DNA of 64,000 bases, from positions 38,720,318 through 38,784,317 of the forward strand of contig NC_069136.1 of the NCBI RefSeq assembly GCF_026914265.1. Direction: 5' to 3'. The position numbers and the translations under genes are program-made. Position 1 is the first letter of the stretch. Each line of letters begins with the position of its first letter. The DNA comes from Mya arenaria. Lineage: Eukaryota; Mollusca; Bivalvia; Myida; Myidae. The notes beneath the pieces were generated by a model that was not told where the DNA came from, made no database searches, and was given only the letters and a program-made list of their open reading frames with translations. Shown here piece by piece: positions 25,256 to 36,734 of the stretch.

Positions 25256-25399
25256 CCGTGAAGCAGTACGACATGAATTTTAGGGTATACATTAGAGAAG
25301 TCAAGGCTGCGGTGGCGTGGAACCTCTCCTGTATCGCTACACACAAGATTCCTGTGGACTTCTGTACGCCCAAAGTCAACCCCAACTGCAAAGATGTGC
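25256..25399 (-). CDS. monocarboxylate-transporter-like gene, TM1-2 exon
   Basis: A 144-nt exon bounded by acceptor CTGTTTTAG and donor GTAAGC. In the frame set by both neighbours it reads TSLQLGLTLGVQKSTGILCV, then AIQERFHATAALTSLMYTLK. The IQERFHATAALTS segment matches the conserved MCT loop after TM1. Phases join exactly to 25146. The exon with the initiator and start of TM1 was not found to the right (25400-25740); it may be further away or lost. Confidence 0.72.
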
Positions 25400-25739
25400 C
25401 TAAAACAGTAATGTTTATTAGACAGTATATGTTTTCTCACAGACAGTTTGAACTGTCGAACACTATTACAAATCTCGCTAAAATGTTTGCTTTTAGACAC
25501 ATTTGTCTTCGGTTACACTATGATTGACAACTTTTTTGACGGCGGAAATAGAAGAGCTACCTGTTTTTCACTTCGGTACAAGTTGCCCGCGAAATAATCA
25601 GAAGATCTGGTGTGTCGAACAATATTGGCAAAATGTGTGGGTAACAATACGTTGACTTTATTTGTATGTTACAGTAACGTTTAAAATGTCTTTGAATAAA
25701 ATTATTATTGATTATAAAAGACTTAACAGTGTTGGTACA

Positions 25740-27370
25740 ACGGAGTTAAGTTGTGTGGACGAGCAGTGCGGGGCCTCATATATGACTGAGGCGGCGTAAG
25801 TGATGTCCCCAGTGTATACTCTGAAAAAGAAAGAGCTGAATTTGGACGACGAGGGCGATTCGGGCGTCGAGGTTGCTGAAATGTTGGCGGAGTTGAAGTT
25901 CTTGGACGAGAAAGAGCAGCAACTTCGATGACATGGAGAGGAGGAAGAGCTACGACGGCGGTTGGCAGAGAAGAAACGGTCGGTCGAGGCACTACATAAG
26001 TATAAACAACATTTTTCTAGCCCATTTCAGAAACCGACAAATTCCATAACATAGACCTAACATCATCAAGACAGATGCCAGATTTACAGAGAGTGGTGGC
26101 AAAACAACTTAAAAAGTTGGATTTAACATTATCAGACACTGATTCTTATACTAGTTCAGAAAACAATTCATCTTGTGCAGAATATTCTACAGATATAAGG
26201 GTTAAAGGGACTGTCAAACCTAAGAAAAAGAAACAAATCAGGAATAAAGGCTAACTGCGCAGATAAAATACGGAACTCCCAGAAATATCCTCATTCGATA
26301 TGAATATGTGATCCAAAATATTGCTTTTAATGAACTAACTTTTACCTTGTTTGTAGCCGGTGAGCTTGAGATCAATTTAAGATGAAGCTACTTCGTCTAT
26401 TGACAAAAATGGTCGTTTAGATTCATTGAAACACATTATGTATCTGAATTCTCATTTCAGTTTTGTTAGCCTGAGAGCCTTTCACGCAGCAGTATTAAGG
26501 GAGATAGAATTGGGTGAAAAACATTGATGAGCCATTTTTCATTACATAGAAACTTGCATTTTGAGTAATAAGGTGAATGCCAGTCCCTTAGGGTTCCAAG
26601 CAAGCCGGGAATCGAACCTACGTAGTCGTTTTAAGAGTTCTAAAACTACAGAAGAAGACAGGTCAGTGTGATTTTGTAACTTTTATCAGAAAATAAGTGT
26701 CTGCATTCTTTAGTATTTAAAGGGAAGTTGAGAATGGCCCAACACATTTGTGCGGTATACTGGCAGAAAGCTAAAAATAAACTGGAACATCTAGAATGTG
26801 CATCGACAAGTCCATACTCAGGCTCAGCCTTACGTTGGAGTCAGATGAAAAAAAAATATGAAAATAAAGTGGTAGATATATTTTTACCACGATACTGTTT
26901 TGGCAAGTATGAATCGGATATCAATTCAGCAAAGACAAATACATTTGAAGTTCATGGGATAATAAGTCAGGAAATAAAGGATGTACGTAAATAAAAATAC
27001 GAAGCATTTGTGTGTAAATTTCATACACTCATGTAAATTGTGCAAAGTTTTGACACCACATGAGAGTTGGAAAGAAGTTGGTAATATGGTTAGGGTTCAT
27101 GAGTTAGTTAAACGTTCAGGAAACTTTAATTTCGAGGGCTGTAGAATACCTAATAATAGGATCAATACAAGGTAAATGAGGTTGATGATGTCAAATTTTC
27201 GATATAAGGATAAGTTAGTATGTGATTTGTTTAAATATGGTTTCCCAACAGGTTTTACAGGTGATGCGAATGGTATGACTGAGATAAAGGATATCTGGAA
27301 GTATAAGAATTACACCATGACGATGACGCGTATTATATTTAAATCAGTAGGTCTATGGTCAAGATAATAT
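25740..27370 (+). pseudogene. degenerate DIRS-like retroelement fragment
   Basis: A chain of broken plus-strand frames. At 25803-26000 an acidic coiled-coil-like segment (MSPVYTLKKKELNLDDEGDS, then LAELKFLDEKEQQLR) is interrupted by TGA. At 26080-26255 a lysine-rich stretch ends KPKKKKQIRNKG. At 26728-26994 the frame contains SPYSGSALRW. A +1 shift leads into 26981-27175 (CKVLTPHESWKEVGNMV, then RSGNFNFEGCRIPNNRI), and a TAA at 27173 precedes MRLMMSNFRYKDKLVCDLF and KYGFPTGFTGDAN. The last segments resemble the region before the reverse transcriptase in DIRS/tyrosine-recombinase retroelements of marine invertebrates, by recall and not by search. No RT core remains. Clearly non-functional. Confidence 0.45.
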
Positions 27371-28844
27371 ATAGAGATGGACTGCCTTGATGGTGACAGT
27401 GGATATTGTCGACTTTAGGTATAAACTGTCGACCGAGGCGAAGCTGAAGTCAATATCTATTTCATTTTACAGAACAAAAACACCGAGATATTCCCGAGCA
27501 ACACACCTACAAACAATCCTCCGTGCATTATCAGAATCCTTCGAAGTCTATGAGCCATTTTCACTGAAAGCTGCAATTCTTGCTGCCATTTTGGCAACAA
27601 TTGTCGGCTGGTAAACAAAGCGCTCAGGTGGTGCAGACTTTAAGTCAAAACCTAAGTAAATCACGTATTCGTAGCATATTGCCAATTACGAATGTTCTAT
27701 AGAAGGGATGTAAAATAATAAGTGTATTTTAAGGTTGCAATGCCAGTTTTATTTATCATAATGTTCACATAAAATTCCAACATGGCGGCGTATTTGTAGC
27801 GTATTGTCGAGTTCATGACGTCAGAGGGTAACAGTGCGGCAGAGGGTGATAGTCGAAAATATTGCCCTGGCGTTTATACTGTATGTTCTTTAGAAGTGAG
27901 GTATAATGACAGCTAATGTTAATATAAAAAAGTCCGCGCAATAGTATAAAAATAGCTGTCGTTTGATATACTAATAACAATGTATTAATGACGTTTACCT
28001 CTTTGGTTTTCCTTGATATCAAAATGAATACATATGTCTTGAATAGGTTTGTCATCATTTTTTTTGACGATTTATGACAACTCTTATATCTATGTTTCCA
28101 TAGCTACCCCGACTTATTGCGACTGTATTGGTACTTTCTATTTTAAACGGACCGACTTTTTAAAGAAATTGTCTTCGGAAAATGGTCAAATGTTGATACA
28201 AGGAACTCAAAACTTATATTAAAGTTTTCATCAAATTTCTGTACGAAAATTGTATGTTTAAAACCCTTCTACCTAGATCATTATCAAGTTTACTATTAAA
28301 CAAACTATCAAGCTTAGTATAATTGAAGAATGTTTTGTTTATACACCGCGTGTTAGAAAATTACTATCAAATCGCATATGTCTTAATGAATTTAAATGAC
28401 ATAGGACAAGTCTACACTAAACAAATCATTTAAACCAATTTGTATAAATGAATACGGATTGAATAGCACAATACCGAAGTTCATCTTTATCTGTATAAGG
28501 TTGCGAACGTAGTGTTTGAACAAGAGATCTAATCGATTAAAGGACATTGTATCGTCGCTGTCATCACTCTACAAATACGATTATAATAGAATGAATTGCA
28601 TAGCACATTGTTACATTAGACATTTAAAACTCCAATCCATTCAAAAACAATCGATTTAGGTATAATGATTTGCATAATGCATACTTGTAAATTCACATTA
28701 TATTTTCAGTTTAGAACGCCTAATGAATAAAGTTTATGATAAAGCATTTAATTTGAGTTGTCTGCACTTTTGAAAACAAAACATTAATCAAATACTGCGG
28801 TTAATGATTTGTATCCCCCAAACTAATAGACACTGTAAATAAGA
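27371..28844. other. 5' flank of the Toll-like receptor gene; no gene seen
   Basis: Holds no recognisable coding sequence. Short open frames at 27387-27614 and 27813-28058 have no domain. The promoter of the downstream receptor should lie in the last few hundred bases; no confident TATA or kB-type site was identified. Confidence 0.4.
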
Positions 28845-31043
28845 ATGGATGTGCTAATGTTAACCTTGTGGATATTAATTGGATTGATGTATTCCACAAC
28901 GTCAGCCAAGCATTGTCCACAACAATGTGAATGCCTAGAACATGAGATAGTGTGTAAGGATATACCAATATCTGATGTTCCCTTGCACAAGGGAGTGACG
29001 CAGGTCCAACTGAGCAATCTAGACCCGAGTCGCCTGTTTTTGGAGGTGTTCATGACAAATTTATTATGGACACACATACAATCACTGGACATAACATGCA
29101 TCGGTCAGCAACAACTAATCAACGGTGTTTTTAAGGGTTTAGGAAATCTCACAAAACTAGGCTTTCATAGTGAGAATTTACATCACATGGATAGTGATGT
29201 ATTTCAAGGACTAGATTCTTTAAAAGAGTTGGATTTTTCTGGACAAAAACGCCTGTTCCTGGAAGAGTTATTGCCAAGTTTGAGAAACTCGGACTTAGTC
29301 CATCTTGAAAAGGTTGCCTTGTCATATATACAGAATCCCCGTGTGAAAACTATAGAACTTGACATGGATTTCTTCAGAAGCTTGAGCGGAAGTAGGAAGA
29401 GGAATATCAAGTATATTGATATATCCCATGTTCACATTGGTACATTAGACTTTGCTTCGTTTGTAAATGCAGGATTATGCCAGTCGGTAGAAGAAATAGT
29501 TTTTCGGTATAATCATTTCCAAAACTTCTACAACCATATGATTCCAACTTGTGAAAGTTTAAAGATCTTGGACATAAGCTATTCATCAATTCCAAACTTG
29601 TTTGAGTTCTATCTTGAAGACATAGACTTCATTTGCCAGGCGGCAAGCTTCTTTTTTAATATAGAAGAGATATACATGGACTCGATGCTAGTGACTCTTC
29701 CTTTCAAGGAAACATCGGAACTTCATTTTAAAGACTGCCCATTAAGGCTACGAAAAGTGTCTTTAGCTGACAATCGGCTTGAGTTTATAAACATTTCTGT
29801 TCCTGATATGAGTGATGTGATGAGAGAAAGCTTAAGTTGGATCGATATATCGGCGAATCAGATCGAATATCTATCACCAGGACTATTTTCACCATCAGTG
29901 AACTTGCAACATCTAAATATCTCGTATAACAACCTAGGAAAGATGCTGACGATACATACCCAAGACTTTGAAACATTTTTAATGAATAACAATGAACTTC
30001 GTTTTCTTGGCTTATCTGGAAACAACATTAACAAATTGCCGTTTCTCACGCTTCAAAATAAAAGCAAACTTGTGGACCTTGACTTGTCAGACAACAAATT
30101 GGTGGATTTAAACTTCAATGTAGATGATCTGAAGAGTTTGCGTACACTTAACTTAAGTAAGAACATGATGAAATCATTAAGCGTAGTTTTAATGAATACG
30201 TTTGATCTTATGTCTAGAACAAACGGATCTTTGCGTCATCTAGATCTATCCCGTAACCCATTTGAGTGCTCCTGTGAGGAAAAACATCAGGAAACAGTAG
30301 AATGGATCAGAAAGCAATCTGGAGCATTGATTAAAGATTCTATTTCTAATTATGCATGTCACTTAAACGAGAAGAAAATAGCCTTTCTTAAAGACGAAGA
30401 TTTTGCCTTTGTTATAAACTATTGCAAAGTACAAAGGATAAAGGTCATTATCGCTATAGTTGTTCCCTTGCTTGTTGTTTTGGGGGTTGTGTTTGTGACA
30501 GCATTTGTGCTCGTGAGACGAAAAAGGCAAAGACAGATTTCAAGACAAAAATTATTTGACAACATTCAACTGGGTCAGTTCCGAAAAAAGTATCTTGTTT
30601 TCCTATCATATTGTTCGGAGGATGCCGATCTGGTTGAAACCAAAATCAGACCTGGCATTAGAGCAGGTCTTAGGGATTTGACGCAGTATAGCGGTGAGTT
30701 GATCTGCTCAGGTGATCTCAATTTTAGACCCGGGTTCCAGATAGGGGAAGAAATAATAAGATGTATCGAGGACTCTGCCGTAACAATAATTGTGGTTTCT
30801 AATTCATTTTGCTTCAAACAGTGGTGTAAAAGAGAGGTACAGGAATCATACGATCAGAACAGCCCTGTGATAATTCTGCTTGTTGAACATGTAGAGCCAG
30901 ACTTGATGGGGACAGTTCTTACGAAGTTGTTTAAACGGTTTTCGCATGCGTCATGGATTTCTGACTCTGATGGAGGCCACATTGAACCAGATTGGCCTAT
31001 ACTTTGCCAGTCAATTATTGATCTTGCTTCATGCCAAACGTGA
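28845..31043 (+). CDS. Toll-like receptor, single-exon
   Basis: A complete 732-residue type I membrane receptor. Signal peptide ~1-21 (MDVLMLTLWILIGLMYSTTS). LRR N-terminal cap ~22-38 (CPQQCEC...C). Leucine-rich repeats ~80-470, clearest as LKILDISYSSIPNL, LQHLNISYNNL, LRFLGLSGNNINKL, LVDLDLSDNKL, LRTLNLSKNMM and LRHLDLSRNPF. C-terminal cap ~471-528 (CSCEE...C...C). Transmembrane helix ~533-558 (VIIAIVVPLLVVLGVVFV). Cytoplasmic TIR domain ~580-725 with box 1 KKYLVFLSYCSEDADLV, the BB loop around NFRPGFQIGEE, WCKREVQ, and box 3 ASWI. It has one cysteine cluster before the membrane, as in vertebrate-like TLRs. The ectodomain (~510 residues) is short. The function expected from the family is pattern recognition, then MyD88-type TIR signalling; ligand unknown. 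Lack of introns is common for molluscan TLRs. The start is the first ATG with a proper signal peptide. Confidence 0.95.
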   Translation: MDVLMLTLWILIGLMYSTTSAKHCPQQCECLEHEIVCKDIPISDVPLHKGVTQVQLSNLDPSRLFLEVFMTNLLWTHIQSLDITCIGQQQLINGVFKGLGNLTKLGFHSENLHHMDSDVFQGLDSLKELDFSGQKRLFLEELLPSLRNSDLVHLEKVALSYIQNPRVKTIELDMDFFRSLSGSRKRNIKYIDISHVHIGTLDFASFVNAGLCQSVEEIVFRYNHFQNFYNHMIPTCESLKILDISYSSIPNLFEFYLEDIDFICQAASFFFNIEEIYMDSMLVTLPFKETSELHFKDCPLRLRKVSLADNRLEFINISVPDMSDVMRESLSWIDISANQIEYLSPGLFSPSVNLQHLNISYNNLGKMLTIHTQDFETFLMNNNELRFLGLSGNNINKLPFLTLQNKSKLVDLDLSDNKLVDLNFNVDDLKSLRTLNLSKNMMKSLSVVLMNTFDLMSRTNGSLRHLDLSRNPFECSCEEKHQETVEWIRKQSGALIKDSISNYACHLNEKKIAFLKDEDFAFVINYCKVQRIKVIIAIVVPLLVVLGVVFVTAFVLVRRKRQRQISRQKLFDNIQLGQFRKKYLVFLSYCSEDADLVETKIRPGIRAGLRDLTQYSGELICSGDLNFRPGFQIGEEIIRCIEDSAVTIIVVSNSFCFKQWCKREVQESYDQNSPVIILLVEHVEPDLMGTVLTKLFKRFSHASWISDSDGGHIEPDWPILCQSIIDLASCQT

Positions 31044-31446
31044 TCAGTCGCTGATAAATGTGTCTAACCATGTGTTTTACTGCAACTGTGTGTTACGAAA
31101 AAAAACCAAGTCACACTCCCAGTTATTCTGATTATTCTTATGTTGTAGTGAAAAGGGAAATTCAACTTCTGTTGCCACAATGTTTTGACATAACGATTTT
31201 ATCTGAAGACTGCCTATGCCGTACGTCACTGTGTTTCACTAATTCATCGTAGATTTAAGATTAAGTGTTATTAATACGTCTGCTTCATCGTTCAATACAC
31301 TAGCATCACTTTTTATCAGCATCAATTAACCTTGACATGTCAGGATTTTATTGCAGTTATGTCAGTTTTTTAATTATATTTTAACATTTGTTCCTGAATA
31401 TAATTATGACGTCACTAGCTCTTGACGAAGGTCACTTTAAGCCTAA

Positions 31447-31452
31447 AATAAA
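31447..31452 (+). promoter_or_regulatory. candidate polyadenylation signal of the Toll-like receptor
   Basis: The first AATAAA downstream of the stop codon (about 400 nt away). A second AATAAA lies at 31690-31695. Either could end the transcript. Confidence 0.4.
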
Positions 31453-32300
31453 ATGGTAAATGATTTCCCTGCCATTATTGTTCTTTTATATAGGTTTGCA
31501 TTTCTCCTTATTCGACTGTAAAATTTGTATAGTGTTTGTTTCCGCTGTGTTTTATGTTTACAATTAACATTCAAGCAAAAGTGCGAAATCATTTAGCTAT
31601 TTCTTAACTGTTAACTATCTGTTTTTGCACACGTATAATATGACACTTTCTTTCATGCAGTTCGATTATGTATTGAGTTTTATCAGTGCAATAAACAATT
31701 GTGAAAATATCGATTTGATGTTTATACTGCAAACTAAAACGAGAAAATATCAACTGTAGGAACTAATAAACTATGCTTCATTGTAGCTCCTTCCCCTTGA
31801 TCAAAACTAAACAAGTCCCTTTTGAACCAGAAATCGTTTCCAAGAGGAAACAAACAAAATTAATAAGGTTGCATAAGTTTAAAATTAGTTTAAATACATT
31901 TGGAAATAAAAAAAATCAACGTTTATTAGAAAATGGTTATTCTGTTTTTCAAACGTTTTCTTTAACTATGAAGCTGAATGTTCGAACATTTCATTTCGTA
32001 ATAAACACATTACAGACAAAAAACAACTGCTTGAACATAAATTCGATGTTATATCATCATTCAAATATTTTGTTGAACTGTGTGTCTTTGTTATACGTAA
32101 TACGAAATTCCCGAAAAATTCACAGAACATTTCACACATTAAGTAATGGTTGTTTTGCCTCACCCACGCCTCAATATTTGCCAACAACTTTGCGTGGTCT
32201 TCACCCTTTTACCTGCATTTAAGAAAATCAAACTGGTCACTGACAGTGAAGGATGACTGAATTATACCCATGTACCACGGAAGACACTCTTAAACTAGTA
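31453..32300. other. no recognisable gene
   Basis: AT-rich 3' flank. A 149-codon open frame at 31773-32222 has no recognisable domain, signal peptide or biased codon use; probably chance. Confidence 0.4.
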
Positions 32301-32310
32301 GTTTTAAGAG

Positions 32311-33575
32311 CACATATTCCCGAACGTCCACAAATCAAGTCACGGACCTCGGCACATATTCCTGAACGTCCAAATATCAAGTCACGAACCTCGGCACATA
32401 TTCCTGAACGTCCACAAACCAAATCACGGACCTCGGCACATATTCCCGAACGTCCACAAACCAAGTCACGGACCTCGGCACATATTCCTGAACGTCCACA
32501 AACCAAGTCACGGACCTCGGCACATATTCATGAACGTCCACAAACCAAGTCACGTACCGTGGCACATATTCCCGAACGTCCAAAAACCAAGTCACGTACC
32601 GTGGCACATATTCCCGAACGTCCACAAATCAAGTCACGTACCGTGGCACATATTCCTGAACGTCCACAAACCAAGTCACGTTCCGTGGCACATATTCCTG
32701 AACGTCCACAAACCAAGTCACGGACATCGGCACATATACCCGAACGTCCACAAGCCAAGTCACGTACCGTGGCACATATTCCCGAACGTCCACAAACAAA
32801 GTCACGTACCGTGGCACATATTCCCGAACGTCCACAAGCCAAGTCACGTACCGTGGCACATATTCCGGAACGTCCACAAACCAAGTCACGTACCGTGGCA
32901 CATATTCCGGAACGTCCACAAACCAAGTCACGTACCGTGGCACATATTCCCGAACGTCCACAAACCAAGTCACGTACCGTGGCACATATTCCCGAACGTC
33001 CACAAACCAAGTCACGTACCGTGGCACATATTCCCGAACGTCCACAAACCAAGTCACGTACCGTGGCACATATTCCTGAACACCAAGTCACGTACCGTGG
33101 CACATATTCCTGAACGTCCACAAACCAAGTCACGTACCGTGGCACATATTCCTGAACACCAAGTCACGTACCGTGGCACATATTCCCGAACGTCCACAAA
33201 TCAAGTCACGTACCGTGGCACATATTCCTGAACACCAAGTCACGTACCGTGGCACATATTTCCGAACGTCCACAAACCAAGTCACGTACCGTGGCACATA
33301 TTCCCAAACGTCCACAAACCAAGTCACGTACCTCGGCACATATTCCCGAACGTCCACAAAACAAGTCACGTACCGTGGCACATATTCCCGAACGTCCACA
33401 AACCAAGTCACGAACCGTGATACATATTCCCGAACGTCCACAAGCCAAGTCACGTACCGTGGCACATATTCCCGAACGTCCACAAACCAAGTCACGTACC
33501 GTGGCACATATTACCGAACGTCCACAAACCAAGTCACGTACCGTGGCACGTATTTACGAATGCCCACAATGTTCA
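32311..33575. repeat. 42-bp minisatellite, about 30 units
   Basis: Unit CACATATTCCCGAACGTC then CACAAACCAAGTCACG then TACCGTGG (42 bp). The left five units carry GACCTCGG in place of TACCGTGG. Between 33064 and 33250 three 34-bp units lacking an internal 8 bp alternate with full units. Because 42 is divisible by three, frames stay open on both strands for up to 286 codons (AHIPERPQTKSRTV per unit). The 34-bp units break every frame, so coding is not supported. Confidence 0.95.
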
Positions 33576-34495
33576 AAAATGTTAAAATAATAGCACAGTT
33601 GTTTTATATTCATAATAACGCAATAGCTGAATTTCCAGCAATCTGATAAGCTCTTGCGATAGATTTTTTTCTACTCAGTTATTTTTTTAGGCGAACATTT
33701 CATTTCTGCAATTTACTTTTTAAATCGCTTTAAAAACGTTTTTCAAACGGACCCGGTAAAGTCTCCGCTTCATTGTTTGCATTAGGTATGTTTTGGTATT
33801 TTAATCAGTTAATTGTGTAAATTTTCAGGCAAGTTCGTATTGCAAAGTCTGAGAGAATGAAAGTATATTAGTTACATGCGCTTAACAACAAAATTATTTT
33901 TGAATCTTTGTTTTGTACTGAAGCAATGTTCAAGCTCTTAGCTTCAAAAAGCGTTCGAAAAAAGGGATGGCCAATTTGCCATTGTAGTGTCAGACCTATA
34001 GGGCACCTCCAACATATCTTTTGTTGAGCCAACTTTTAAAGCGATGTTGTTTTCATGCGGGTCGAAAGGTACGGGGTTGGTGCAATTTACGTACCTTGGC
34101 ACATATTCCCGAACGCTCACAAAGGGAGGTAACGATAAGTTATGCTGCGTGCTGTTAACTACGCAGTTATCACGCCTGAGTAATTAACCTAAGCATTGAC
34201 TATCTCAACCAGTAAATCATAGTATTTAATACAATTTAAAAATGTATTAAATATCAATAGTTAAAAATAAATATTTATCAGTCGCAAATGGTCTACTTTT
34301 TTGGTAAATATAAACTTTTAACCTACCCTTTGTTTAAAAAAATGATATACATTGAGGATTTACAGCGACAAAATAATATACTATGGCTTTGGCTACATAA
34401 GTCACACAATTGATGTAATTTCCATTTAAACACAGCGAAGCTAAATTTTAAGATTTTACATTTGATTTGATATTATCTATAGATTACATTTAATT
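33576..34495. other. no gene; one orphan 42-bp-unit relic
   Basis: AT-rich. At ~34088-34128 a single diverged copy of the adjacent minisatellite unit (TACGTACCTTGGCACATATT then CCCGAACGCTCACAAA) lies 500 bp outside the array. Confidence 0.6.
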
Positions 34496-34497
34496 TA

Positions 34498-34671
34498 CAG
34501 TCGAACCCCTTTGGCACGAACTCCCAGGGACCTGCGAAAATACCTCGAGCCTTGGAAATCTCGAGCCAGGCGGGTATGCTAACATTCAGTATAAGGAATC
34601 GGTCCTTTACATCAAGTTCGAGCCAAAGAGAAATTCGAGCCAAACGAGTTCGAGCCAACGGGGTTCGGCTG
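34498..34671. mobile_element. pogo/Tigger-like MITE, copy 2
   Basis: 174 bp, CAGTCGAACCCC to GGGGTTCGGCTG, flanked by TA at both ends. Its interior is inverted relative to the copies at 14405 and 47337 (GGTCCTTTACAT versus ATGTAAAGGACC). Confidence 0.9.
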
Positions 34672-35289
34672 TATTTCACAATCCCATCAGCTCACTAATT
34701 ATTTCCTCAAAACAAACATAGAATTGTCAATACGGTCACGTATTGTGACGATAATGCCTCATTTACATTATTTAAATAATAAACACAACAATCATGTTAC
34801 CCAACGTGCAGTCTAAGGAGTGTTGCCCCGTTTCAGAATAACGCGGAATGGTTTATCTTTTATAAATAATGCCGATTGTTTTCAGAACGCCTTGATCATT
34901 TTAAACACGAACCTGTCAATAACCGTTTTAGCCAACTCGCATTTTCAGCAGTGTAATTAATCTCTTTCAAAAGTGACCATCGATCAATTTCATCAACGAT
35001 GTCAAGCTGCCGGGTTCTGTATCTACGTTGTTTTGCTGCAATTGTTCCTTTCCTTGCACTGTCGGTCCATTTGAAAAGCTATGATGTGTGTACAGTCGAA
35101 ACTCGATGGTTCGATATTCTAGGGACCGGCCAAAGTATATATTCAGCACGCAAATACGACGTCATAAATAACGATTAATTTACTGACATAAACTCACTGG
35201 GAAAACACACATGGTAGATTTCGAAATAGAAAAATGTAAAATACTGAGAAGGATAAATGCGAAAGTCACGTGATACTTTCATTTTTTGT
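34672..35289. other. no gene; solitary end of a pogo/Tigger-like MITE
   Basis: At ~35093-35140 there is one diverged terminus (ACAGTCGAAACTCGATGG, then TAGGGACCGG) without a matching right end, apparently a decayed or truncated copy. Nothing else seen. Confidence 0.5.
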
Positions 35290-36620
35290 GAAATATCACC
35301 ACCTCCTCTCTTCCCCTTTCTAACCTCCCTCCCTACCCACACCTCCTCTCTTCCCCTTTCTCACCACCCTTCCTATCCCCCACCTCCACATCCTTCACCT
35401 TTTTTACCTCCCTCCCTATCCCCGCCTCCTCTTTTCCCCTATCTTGCCTCCTTCCATATTCCCCGCATCCCCTCCTTTCCCTACCTCACCTCACTCTATA
35501 TCCTCCACCTCCTCTCTTCCCCTTTCTTACCTCCCTTCCTACCCACACCTCCTCTCGTTCCCTTTCTCACCTCCCTCAATATTCCCCACCTCCACATCCT
35601 TCACCTTTAGTACCTCCCTCCCTATCCCCGCCTCCTCTCTTCCCCTTTCTCACCTCTCTCCATATCCCCCGCATCCCTTCCTTCCACTACCTCACACCAC
35701 TCTATATCCCCATCTCCTCTCTTCCCCCTTTCTCACCTCCCTCCATACCCACACCCCCTCCTTCCCCTTTCTCCCCCTATCCGTATCTCCTCTCTTCCAC
35801 TTTTCTCACCTCCCTCCCTATCCCTCTTCTTCCCATTTTTTCACCTCCCTCACTAACCCCAACCTCCCCTTATTCCCCTTTCTCACCTCCCTCCCTATCC
35901 CCCTTCTCCCCTTTCATACCCTTTCTCCCTTTCCCCATCTCCCCTCCTTCACCTTTCTCACCCCCATATCCGTACCACATCTCTTCCACCTTTCTCACCT
36001 CCCTCCCTATCCCCCTCCTTCCCTTTCCCACCTCCTTCTCTTAACCCCACCTCCTCTCATTCCCTTTTCTCATCTTCCTCCCCAACCTCTAGCTCCCCAC
36101 CTTTCCTTTCATACTTCCATTCCTCACTCCATATCCCCCTACTCCCCTCCACCCCGTTCTCACCTCACTCCCTATCCCCACCTCCCATCCTTCCCCTTTC
36201 TAACCTCCTTCCCTATCTTCCACCTCCTCTCTTACCCGTTTCTTATCCCCCCTCCTATCCCCCACCACCTCTCTTCCCCTTTTCTCATCTCCTTCCCTAT
36301 CCCCGCATCCGCACCTTCCCCTTTTCTCATCTCCCTCCCTATCCCCCACCTCCTCTCTTCCCATTTTCTCAACTCCCTCCCTATCCCCCACATCCTCTCT
36401 TACCCTTTTCTCATCTCCCTCCCTATCCCCCACCTCCTCTCTTCCCCTTTTCTCAACTCACTCCCTATCCCCACCTCCTCTCTTCCACTTTTCTCAACTC
36501 CCTCCCTATCCCCCACCTCCTCTCTTCCCCTTTTCTCATCTCCCTCCCTATCCCCCACCTCCTCTCTTCCCCTTTCTCATCTCCCTCCCTATCCCCTACC
36601 TCCTCTCCTCCCCCTTGACA
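35290..36620. repeat. 1.3-kb polypyrimidine tract with ~41-bp period
   Basis: The plus strand is almost pure C/T. It is built from CCTCCCTATCCCCCACCTCC and TCTTCCCCTTTTCTCATCT-like blocks repeated ~30 times, most regular at 36200-36600. The 117- and 396-codon open frames (poly Pro/Ser/Leu) and the Glu/Arg/Gly-rich minus-strand frame are compositional artefacts. Confidence 0.95.
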
Positions 36621-36734
36621 TAGCGATTGTTTAATATTGTTCGAAGCCGCGCAGTCATTTCACACACACACAATGTTTGAAAATGATGACCTAGTAAAAT
36701 TTCTTAAAACAGAATCACATTGTCATTTCAATAT

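Noticed and set aside
25258..25527. Plus-strand 89-codon frame
   Set aside because: Overlaps the minus-strand transporter exon, whose splice sites and conserved loop are convincing.
26590..26680. Possible SINE head (GGGAATCGAACCTACG, B box on the minus strand)
   Set aside because: No A box at the right distance and no recognisable body; left uncalled.
29204..30817. Minus-strand frames across the Toll-like receptor
   Set aside because: Antisense shadows of a clear coding gene.
31773..32222. 149-codon plus-strand frame
   Set aside because: No domain, signal peptide or splice context; AT-rich chance frame.
32253..33646. Repetitive protein of 286 codons (AHIPERPQTKSRTV units)
   Set aside because: Both strands are open and 34-bp units break the frame; no signal peptide, promoter or terminal unique domain.
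35257..36634. Pro/Ser/Leu-rich protein of 396 codons
   Set aside because: It is the translation of a polypyrimidine tract; all codons are Y-rich and the minus strand is equally open.
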